Shown: positions 56,047-64,000 of the stretch, piece after piece
Layout: the number at the start of each line of letters is the position of its first letter
How positions within the stretch are numbered: position 1 is the first letter of the stretch
Assembly: GCA_043228905.1 (NCBI GenBank)
Contig: JBHGNT010000018.1
Coordinates: forward strand, 12,090,001 to 12,154,000
Direction of reading: 5' to 3'
DNA length: 64,000 bases
Origin: Azolla caroliniana
Taxonomy: Eukaryota > Polypodiophyta
Translations under genes and position numbers: made by a program
Notes under the pieces: generated by a model
Told to the model about the DNA's origin: nothing
Database searches by the model: none
Seen by the model: only the letters and a program-made list of their open reading frames with translations

Positions 56047-56990
56047 TCATAGCTTTCCTTTTGTCTCTTCAGTGAAGACGTAACCTATTGTCTTTGGATT
56101 CCTTAAGCTTGGATCTTTTGCAACTTCCTTCATCTTTTGCCAGCTATCTTCCGGTAGCAAAATTGCAACTGGCTTGATCTTCCTATCCACCGTTTTGTAT
56201 TTTGTGTTGACTTCAGCTTCCTCCATCAAGATGCCTCGATGATATTCATCGATGATAGCGTACATGTTGACAGAGTTAACCAAAATCACATGTTGATCGC
56301 GAGGATAACTCAAGTCCACGACTTCCTCGATTTCACCGATGGTGTCGTTAAATGAGGATTCCTCCAGAATATGAGACACGAATTCTTCTTCTTCGATTAT
56401 GCTTTCTTCTTTCAGCACCTTCTCGAAGTCTTGTATCTGACGCTTATCCTTCTTGTTGATTAGTGTTAGTTTGCATGTGCCACTAGGTGTGACGCATGTT
56501 GCTTCTCCTTGCAATCCACGCGCTCTGCTTCCTTGTGGGGACTTATTATTGCTTAGACTATTTGTGCCCCATGCTTCAATAGTCCTCTTTAAAAATTCGA
56601 GGATTCGCCTCCAAGGCTATCTCAGTTCCTTTCGTGATTAGCTCGCACCATCAGGAATTGAACAGATCTTTTACTATCAATATTCTTGACTCGCGCGAAG
56701 GCTGCTCCATTATCGAACACCTTGGTCTCCATCCGGGACGATGTTATATATGGTTGTCCTAGGATGACAGGATGCGAAGCTGAGTCTTGCACGAAGAAGT
56801 GTTGATCAATCTCCACATCCCCGATCGTGACTTTAACATTGGGGCAAGCTCCGTACAAGTCCTCTGTAGCCTTTGTCGTCGCTTGAATCTTCCATCCATG
56901 GTTTGTATTAATCGGCCACCTTCCTTTCTTGTAGAACTCGGTTGACATGAGGTTGATCTCTGAGCCATGGTCAATCAAGGCTACCATGGT
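56047..56990 (-). pseudogene. Protease and protease-RT linker of G2
   Basis: The protease stretch 56622-56987 begins VALIDHGSEINLMS (compare ALVDHGSEINLMS in G1) and ends RANHERN with a stop. A linker with KVLKEESIIEEEEFVSHI and VNTKYKTVDRKIKP follows at 56047-56514. The equivalent junction in G1 also holds stops. Confidence 0.82.
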
Positions 56991-58690
56991 CTCTTTCTTC
57001 TCCCCCGATCTTCACCGGCGTCTCCGTTGTCGCTCTTGCCCAATGAGGTCGAGAGTAATGGCTATCCGCCACCACTTCTTCTTCCTCCTCCTTTTCCAAT
57101 CTTGCCATGGTTATGGCACTTGTTTTGACCTCCTCTTCATCAGATTGTTGCCGCTTCCGCTTAATAAGGTCCACAATAGTATTGGGGAACTCCTTCGTGA
57201 TCCCAAGTATGACAGTCTAAAACCTTCTCCTCAAGGACCTTCTGCAAGTCAGTTGTTTGTTCGATGTCTGACCTTAGCTTGTAAGTCGGTGCTGCTCATT
57301 CTTTTCCTTTCTTCGTTGATTCTTCGACTTCCATCCGAGCAAGTTGGCTCAATCCACCAGGCTTCATGCTTGTCTCTCCAACCTCTTTTCGTGGGATAGG
57401 TTGGGCTTGCCCTTCTTTCCCTGCGTTCCTCATGTTGGGATGCTTTGATGTGCCATCTTCTTCACCGGTTCTTTTCCTCTTCTCTTCGACAAGAGCTTCA
57501 TAGTTGTCGCACACTACCTCCGCAAAGTTTGTGTTATCGTCAACTGGATCTGACCATCCTGTAACTCGTCGCACATTCCAATCAGCAATTTTTAGATCCT
57601 CCGAATCGATTTTGCCTTTTTTCTCGTACTTGAAAACCGTTGGCCAAAACCCAGCACCTGACTTGATCGTCTTTAGATTCTCTTTTCCAACTCGTATCTC
57701 GGCTGATGTGGCATAGTGCATAGCTTCCACATGACTTGCATCTTCCTCTTCTACAATCTTTTTCAGCCCACCTCTTCCGAAGTTCACTTGTAGTGGCTTC
57801 CGGGTCTCGCTTGAGTGGATCATGTTGTCATCCAAATAGACGACATTCTTGCGAATCGTGTCTTGCAAGTCAGCGCATTCCCTTCGTGAGTGCTCGATGC
57901 TATCACACCACACACATCTAAACGCTTATTTTCCCTTGGGCCCCCATCGACCTAAGTTGGCTAGTGGTACCGCTTCAAACTTCTTGGAGATCTCTTCAAT
58001 TATAGAGTCATCCATCGCTTTCTTGTCAAAATTGTTGATCGGCTTGCTAGGCTCGACCATCACAAGTGCCTTCCTCCTCCACGATTGTGGATTCTCCATA
58101 TTAGTTTCCTCTTGCCATTGTCGACGCTTATCAAGATGGCTACAAACCTTCTTGACTTCTGCCCAATCCGCTACCAAGCCATTGGGTTGTGTTTCGTCCT
58201 CCAAAAAACTGCCCAATTCTCGTTGGTCTTTCGTATCCACCGCTTTCAGGAGATACCGCTTTCAAGAATTAGCAGGACTTTATCTCCATTGAGAACTCGT
58301 TGATCAGCACTCGGACATCGATTGTACTTTTGGTCGAATTCCGCATATACTCCCGACACACACATATTCTTCCCTTTCTTCTCGATCCAAATCATTAGTG
58401 TATGTCGAGTCATCATGTATTCTGCAAGAAGCGCCTTTTCGAACTTCGCCCAAGTTGTGTGCTCGTTTTGGATCTCCATGATGCTCTCACGGATCCCTGG
58501 TTCCACCACACGTTTAAAGCTAGATATTTGTTTGAAATCATTGACATCCCTCTGCTGCAACTCGTTCCGATAGGTAGCAAGGGAATCTGTGATGTTCTTG
58601 CCACCAAACCGTCCAGCTATCTCCACTGTTTGATCAACAGCTTTGTCGATTTAAGCCTCCCGATCTCTCACCTTCAGCATGTATTCCATG
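56971..58690 (-). pseudogene. Gag of G2, 5' end cut by element E
   Basis: Pieces 58246-58626 (FGGKNITDSLATYRNELQQRD), 57926-58240 and 57296-57913. The zinc knuckle CDSIEHSRREC with preceding Cys lies near 57900 and keeps the Cys lost in G1. The most N-terminal codons in the window (MEYMLKVRDREA) are just left of the E insertion point. Confidence 0.82.
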
Positions 58691-58715
58691 ACGGACACCA
58701 ATGTCATAGACACGA

Positions 58716-58793
58716 TGGAATGTAGGGGGTTGAAACTTGAACCCATGACCTCTTGGTCTTATTGGGCAACCTTACCAATTGAGCTACATTCCA
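58716..58793 (-). other. tRNA-like module in 5' LTR of E, antisense
   Basis: On the minus strand a 7-bp acceptor-like stem (TGGAATG with CATTCCA) encloses an A box TAGCTCAATTGG and a B-box-like GGTTCAAGTTT 43 nt later. The copy in the 3' LTR (63730s-63832) lacks a 7-nt insertion and reads GGTTCAACCCC. The D and anticodon arms pair poorly, so it is not a functional tRNA gene. Confidence 0.65.
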
Positions 58794-58971
58794 TCTATGC
58801 ATTATTGTATTGTATAAGTTTCAACTTATTACACTATAAGTTAATCACTATAACTTTCAAGAAACTTCTAGAGAATGCATAAACATGCACTCTCCAGAAG
58901 TTTCCATGCATTCTCTAGATGTTTCCTAGCTTACATGCATACCACCACATTCATGTATAAATACTTCGTTG

Positions 58972-58998
58972 CACCTTGATTACAATCAAGGTGAACAA
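58972..58998 (+). promoter_or_regulatory. Self-primer and inverted repeat at predicted RNA start of E
   Basis: AAGGTGAACAA begins at 58988, 32 nt after the first base of the TATA box, and is the exact reverse complement of TTGTTCACCTT at 59162-59172, 2 nt after the LTR. The segment overlaps a perfect inverted repeat CACCTTGATT-AC-AATCAAGGTG (58972-58993). Confidence 0.75.
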
Positions 58999-59159
58999 CA
59001 CTAGTTACGAAAGCATAATTTAGTTCTCGCTCTTTTGTCTACCCTCTCTCTCTCTCTTGTTCTCTTGTCTATGCTCCTCTCTATCTATATATCTACCTTT
59101 CTCACTTTGTTAATATTGAGCTCACCTACTTTTCCTTGCCCTCGTCTACGTCCATGACA

Positions 59160-59172
59160 GTTTGTTCACCTT
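59160..59172 (+). promoter_or_regulatory. Primer site of E, complementary to its own transcript start
   Basis: Reads GT then TTGTTCACCTT directly after the LTR. It lacks the TGG of tRNA primer sites. The GT-TTG start is the same in elements A and 1. Confidence 0.72.
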
Positions 59173-59186
59173 CCCTTCTTGTTACC

Positions 59187-60260
59187 ATGTCCGACTCGGC
59201 CTTAAACCAAGTAATGGCAGCCTTGGAGCAACTTCAATTAGAAAATGATAGCCTTCGTCAGTCATTGCGAGAGCTTCAAAATAGCACAGCCAACAATCCT
59301 TCACCCGTTGAGCCTCACCTTCCGTCAGCATCTAACCCAACCCCTTCCTCTTCCCATTCATATGTCCTCGAACCTAACGTCAACCTACCTGACAAATTCA
59401 ACGGCTCGAGGGCGCATCTTCGTGGATTCATCAATCAAATTCGGCATATCATCCACTTACAACCCCAACGTTATGCTAGTGATTTCTCTCGAGTCGGCCT
59501 CGTTGGCAGCCTTCTCTCTAGGCCGGCACAAGCGTGGTTTGCACATTGATCGAGACCTCATCACCCCTCCTAGACAACTTTCCTGCCTTCCTTGCGGAGC
59601 TTGAAGCCACATTCAGAGAGACAGATCGGCGACGAACGGGACTCATGAAACTCTATTCCTTAAAACAAGGATCTCACCCAGCTTCCGTTTATGCTTCAGA
59701 GTTTCGTCAAATCATGTGCGATGTCAACTGGGATGAGCAAGCTTTATGCGACCAGTTTCGTCGAGGCCTCCGAAATGATATCAAGACTCTTCTCTTAAAC
59801 TTTCCGAAGCCCACATTATTGTCCCAGGTAATCTCCCAAGCCGTTCAATGTGATAATCATCTTTTTGAGCTTCGACAAGAGGAACGGGGGACTCAAGGTT
59901 TTCCATCTTCCTCCCGCAATGCTCCACTCACAAGGCCATATATATCAGTTTCGCCAAGCACGCCACGGCTACCATCTTCCAATAATGCTCATACCCCGAT
60001 GGAGGTCGATCCCCGTACCCCAATGGAGATCGACCATGCTGGTTCCAACCATTAACCGATGCCCAATGGCAACATCGACGTGACAATGGCCTCTGCCTCT
60101 ATTGTGGTACCCCCGGCCATGTCATGCGCCACTGCCCGATGCGCGGCCCTTGTCATCAATCCCACCATGCACGTCTTGTAGAGGTTTCTCGACAACAAGA
60201 AAATGACCGTGCACGTCTTGCGGGGGTTTTTGGACAACAGGAAAACGAGCAAGTTCAGCT
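59187..60260 (+). pseudogene. Gag of E
   Basis: Start MSDSALNQVMAALEQLQLEN (59187) forms a coiled coil, followed by KFNGSRAHLRGFINQIRHII and LVGSLLSRPAQAWF. A frame change at about 59545 leads to the second half (WDEQALCDQFRRGLRND, 59534-60055). A nucleocapsid knuckle CLYCGTPGHVMRHC is in a third frame near 60092. It is parallel to the gag of A domain by domain. Confidence 0.85.
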
Positions 60261-60272
60261 GCAATAGGAGCC

Positions 60273-60770
60273 ATGCCACTTGACACTTTCCATGGCCCTA
60301 GTTCTTCGTGCTCCTACAATTCCATCACGCCAACAGGAGGTTTTATTTTGCAAGTAAGTCTTTGTTTTGGGTCTATTTCAATAAAATCCCATGCCTTGCT
60401 CGACTTTGGTGCATCTACTTGTTTCATCGATATCGCATTCGTCCAAGCACATAAAATCCCAACCGTCTGCACAACATAACCCATATTTGTTGAAGCTATC
60501 AACGGACGGGTTCTCTCTTCAAGGGCGGTTACCAAAGCCACTGTCCTGTTGGTATTTCAAGTTGGGTTCCACCAGGAGGTATTAACATTCTACCTCATTG
60601 CAACCCCTCGTCATCCGATTGTTTTAGGGCTCTCCAAGTTGGAAACACACAATCTGATGGTGGATTGGTGTAACCGCTCCATCACTTTTCCACAAACACC
60701 AGTGCGGACCCTTTCCACAAACATTGTTACTAGTGTGGGGGTTGCTTTCAACTTGGGTGCACATTCTTCT
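60273..60770 (+). pseudogene. Protease of E
   Basis: SHALLDFGASTCFID is the active-site region with DFG in place of DTG/DSG, which would be expected to impair catalysis. A stop follows at 60477, and HPIVLGLSKLETHNLMVDW lies downstream in another frame (60600s). Confidence 0.78.
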
Positions 60771-60779
60771 CATTTCAAG

Positions 60780-63690
60780 TCAGCTTCCAATGTTGCCGAT
60801 TCTAGCGTGGTCACTTCCGTGCCCGTTGTGTCACAAGACATCCCTACTCCTGTCACCAATTTTCCCGCAAGATATAGCGATTTTTTGGACGTGTTCGAAA
60901 TGCGAAATATAAACCGACTGCCAGCACATCGCCCCTATGATTGCCCAATCGAACTCCAAGATGATGCACACCCACCATTTGGGCCCATCTATGGGCTATC
61001 TAAACCCAAACTTGAGGCCCTTTGCACATATCTCGATGAAAACCTCGCCAAGGGCATCATTCAACCCTCCAAATCACCAACTGGAGCCCATATCTTATTT
61101 GTCACAAAGAAGGACGGCTCATTACGCCTATGTGTGGATTATCGAGGTCTCAACAAAATTACGAGACATAATCGTTACCCCTTGCCTTTAATTCCAACAC
61201 TTCTTGACCGACTTCAAACCGGGCGTATCTTCTCCAAAATCGACCTTCGGGGAGCCTACAATCTGGTGCGTATCAAGCCAGGAGACGAGTAGGAAAACAC
61301 CCTTTCGAACACGCTATGGACATTTCGAGTACAAGGTGATGCCTTTTGGTCTCACCAACGCCCCTGCGGTCTTTCAACACATTATGAACAATATATTTCG
61401 GGAATATCTCGATCACTTCATGGTGATCTACCTTGATGACATTTTAGTTTTTTCTTCCAACATAGAGGAGCACACCCGACATGTCCGATTGGTCCTATCC
61501 AAAATTCGGGAACATGGACTTTACGCCAAAGGTGAGAAATGTGAATTCAATCGGACCTCTATTGAATTCCTAGGCTATGTGACTTCACCCTCCGGGATCA
61601 CAATGGATGCACGCAAGGTATCGGCAATCACCGATTGACCTGTCCCTACTCGGCTGAAAGAGGTACAATCATTTCTTGGTTTTGCAAATTTCTATCGACG
61701 ATTTATCAATGGTTTTACATCTTTACTACAACCTGTAATCATCCTTACGAGAAAAGATACTCCATTTCTTTGAACCTATGCGGCACAACGTGCTTTTGAT
61801 GCCCTCAAGGCAACTTTTCTAATAGCCCCGGTGTTGGTCTACCCCGATCCCACAAGGCCCTTCCAAGTCGAAACCAATGCCTCCAACTTTGCCATTGGAG
61901 ATGTCTTGTCCCAACCAGACGATGAGGGCACACTACATCTTGTTGCCTTCTACTCTCGGAAGTTTACCACCTCGGAAATCAATTATCCAATCCACGACAA
62001 GAAGCTGGCAACAATCATATCTTCCTTCACCAAATGGTGACCCTATTTAGCTGGGGCCCAACATCGCATCCAGGTGCTAACCGACCTCAAAAATCTAATT
62101 TACTTCACCACCAGTCGTACATTGAATCGGCGGCAAGCCTTTTCTCGCCGACTACGACTTTGAGATCTTGAATCGACCCGGAGTTCAACATGGGAAAGTT
62201 GACGCCCTCTCTCGGCAACCTCATTTTGCATTGCGCCCAGGAGATGATGCATATTCACAACAATCCCATAGTTTGATGTGGCCTGATCAACTTCAGATGT
62301 TCACCACCTGCATGTTACATGATGATTCTTTGCTCAACGAGATCGCCACGACAACAGTGTCAGACCCATTCGCCAAAGAAATCATGGGCCGCAAGCTCAT
62401 ATCTCAACCAATTTACAACCCGGGATGGGTTACTATATCGTAATCATCTCTTGTACGTTCCCGAATGATCATGTCGTACACGGGTTCTACAAAACTGTCA
62501 TGATGATCCTCTTGCCAGCCACTTTGGGATTACGAAAACCCTGGAATTGCTATCTCGTGGGTTTTGGTGGCCCCAACCTTGGAAATTTGTCAAGAAATTT
62601 ATCAAGACATGTGATGTATGTGCTCATCCCCATCGGCCATATGATCTTCTCCACCCGCTCCCCATTCCACGTCGACCATGGGTCTCACTATCCATGGACT
62701 TTATCACCGACTTGCCTCTGGTTGGTGGACATGACACGGTGCTAGTCATTGTCGACCGGTTTTCGAAAATGGCTCAATGTTTTCTATGTTCCAAAACAAT
62801 TTCCAGGGAAGAGACAACTAATCTTTTTCTTCAAAATGTTGTTTGATTACACAGCTTACCCGAGGATATCACCTCTAATCGAGGTTCTCAGTTCATTTCC
62901 CACTTTTGGCGACAACTTCTACAAACATTCGGGACTTCTGTCAACTTGTCCTCAACATACCATCCTCAAACTGATGGACAAATGGAGCGAGTCAACCAAA
63001 TCCTAGAATAATACCTTCAGTGTACCGTGAGCTACCAACAGGAGGATTGGGTGGACTTCCTTACAATGGCGGAATTTGCTTACAATAATAGTATCCATGC
63101 TTCGACTAAGGTTTCCCCCTTCTTTGCAAACTATGGATTTCACCCTCGTTTCAGCATTTCCATACTTGCAACTTCGGTCAATCCTTCGGTAGAGACGCGT
63201 GCCCGCGCTTTACACGATGTCCATCGTGTCCTCTCCTTGGAGATCCGTGTTGCTCGTGACCACTATAAAGATCAAGCGAACCGACATCGCTTAGCTGCAC
63301 TGACGTTTGCAAGCGGGGACATGGTTTGGCTGTTACGTCGTCACATCGCCACCACACGTCCTTGTGCGAATTTGGACTACAAAAGACTAGGCCCCTTTCG
63401 TATCATCAAGCGGATCAACCCAATCGCCTTCCGGTTAGCACTTCCTCCAACATTCAAGATTCACCATGTTTTTCACATTTCCCTCCTTGAACTCTACCAT
63501 CCTTCTCAAATTCCAGGATGACACCCTCCTCCACCACCAACCTGAGGTTGACCAAATCCTCGACTCTCGATATCGTCGTCGACAGCTCCAATATTTGGTC
63601 TTATGGAAAGGTTACTCCATTTCGGACGCCACATGGGAACCAGTTACACATTTACAAAATGCTCCGGAGGCCATTCGCAATTTTCATTAA
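60780..63690 (+). pseudogene. RT, RNase H, integrase and chromodomain of E
   Basis: [50 protein letters not shown] and an intact [10 protein letters not shown] box (61420s). RNase H: FQVETNASNFAIG near 61860 and INYPIHDKK. Integrase: MDFITDLPLVGGHDTVL near 62690; the middle Asp region at 62850-62900 is frameshifted; NSIHASTKVSPFF follows at 63080. Chromodomain: [32 protein letters not shown] at 63545-63650 (quoted as recognisable core [11 protein letters not shown]). Stops at 61290, 61636, 62038 and several frame changes disable it. Confidence 0.87.
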
Positions 63691-63733
63691 CGATACCCAC
63701 ATAAACTAGGTACGAGTCCCGGGAAGCAACCTT

Positions 63734-63746
63734 AGAGGGAGGATAA
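63734..63746 (+). promoter_or_regulatory. Polypurine tract of E
   Basis: AGAGGGAGGATAA abuts the 3' LTR, nearly the same as GAAGGAGGGATAG of element A. Confidence 0.85.
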
Positions 63747-64000
63747 TGTCATAGACACAATGGAATATAGGGGGTTGAACCCATGACCTCTTGGTCTTAT
63801 AGGGCAACCTTACCAATTAAGCTACATTCCATCCATGCATTATTGTATTGTATAAGTTTCAACTTATTACATTGTAAGTTAATCACTAGAACTTTCAAGA
63901 AACTTCTAGAGAATGCATAGACAACCACTCTCTAGAAGTTTCCATGCATTCTCTAGATGTTTCCTAGCTTACATGCGTACCACCACATTCTTGTATAAAT
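63747..64000 (+). repeat. 3' LTR of E, truncated by the window
   Basis: Starts TGTCATAG and is collinear with 58702 onward, up to the TATA box at the last bases of the window. It includes the tRNA-like module on the minus strand. Confidence 0.92.

Larger units (their letters stand above)
53187..58701 (-). mobile_element. G2: G1-lineage Ty3/gypsy element, interrupted by E
   Basis: On the minus strand, gag (57296-58690), protease (56622-57000), a linker (56047-56514), RT (54851-56007), RNase H (54411-54950) and integrase (53467-54318) align with G1 over its whole length except the integrase tail. Stops are many. Its third codon positions are visibly AT-richer than those of G1. Element E is inserted in the gag N-terminus at 58701, so the 5' end lies beyond 64000. 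Confidence 0.88.
58702..59159 (+). repeat. 5' LTR of E
   Basis: 458 bp from TGTCATAG to CCATGACA. It contains the tRNA-like module (58716-58793), repeats around AGAAACTTCTAGAGAATG and CTCTAGATGTTTC (58858-58926), a TATAAATA box at 58956-58963 and the self-primer at 58988. Confidence 0.93.
58702..64000 (+). mobile_element. E: Tf1/sushi-like chromovirus, 3' LTR cut by window end
   Basis: 5' LTR 58702-59159, no tRNA primer site but a self-primer arrangement, gag, protease, RT, RNase H, integrase, chromodomain, purine tract (63734-63746), then the 3' LTR from 63747. ACCAA precedes the 5' LTR. The two LTRs differ at about 15 positions and one 7-nt indel over the 254 bp that can be compared, so it is older than A. 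Internal genes have many frame breaks. Confidence 0.92.

Noticed and set aside
58716-58793. Functional tRNA gene in the LTR of E
   Set aside because: D and anticodon arms do not pair and the 5' copy has a 7-nt insertion in the T arm; only boxes and acceptor-like stem are preserved.

Overview
This window is eukaryotic, plant nuclear DNA. It is built almost entirely from LTR retrotransposons of several Ty3/gypsy lineages and Ty1/copia, many nested in one another, around one apparently intact intron-containing gene. Support for a plant comes from GT-AG introns, plant-type chromoviruses with an initiator-Met primer site, and a short TTTAGGG-type interstitial repeat near 20640. The single host gene (13907-20157, 8 exons, 496 codons) is an armadillo-repeat protein that I read as the radial-spoke protein RSPH14/RTDR1. 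If that is right, the plant makes flagellated sperm, i.e. a bryophyte, lycophyte, fern, cycad or Ginkgo. The species cannot be named from the sequence.

Layout. 1-2719: 5' half of a decayed minus-strand chromovirus (element 1). 3258-10249: a complete GC-rich Ty3/gypsy element (G1) with about 97% identical LTRs and one reading frame broken only by five stop codons. 10250-11123: a minisatellite of about 45-54 bp units running into a chromodomain remnant. 11300-11475: a cluster of palindromes. 12038-12658: an unrecognised ORF. 13907-20157: the RSPH14-like gene. 21118-22450: rearranged minus-strand copia debris. 22763-49088: a plus-strand copia element (Cop2) split twice, by element B (24989-37147, target duplication ACATC) and element C (37547-47587, duplication AACTC). 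B is itself split by element A (26628-32301, duplication CTTAT). 49089-53186: element D, a relative of B. 53187-58701: a second, AT-richer member of the G1 lineage (G2, minus strand). It is split in gag by element E (58702 to beyond the window end).

The most striking observation concerns elements 1, A and E. Their pol resembles the Tf1/sushi type of chromovirus rather than the common plant type. None has a tRNA-type primer site. In A and E the sequence starting 2 nt after the 5' LTR is a perfect 11-12 nt complement of an LTR segment that begins exactly 32 nt downstream of the TATA box, which is where the RNA 5' end should lie. Element 1 shows the same layout in decayed form at 31 nt. This is the arrangement expected for self-primed reverse transcription. 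The same three LTR families also each carry an antisense tRNA-like module with correctly spaced A and B boxes at the start of U3.

Other points: element C carries about 3 kb of extra coding sequence after integrase (a globular domain plus coiled coil). Young element A has a Tyr in place of the second Asp of its RT active site. B and D carry iterated hairpins in their 5' leaders.
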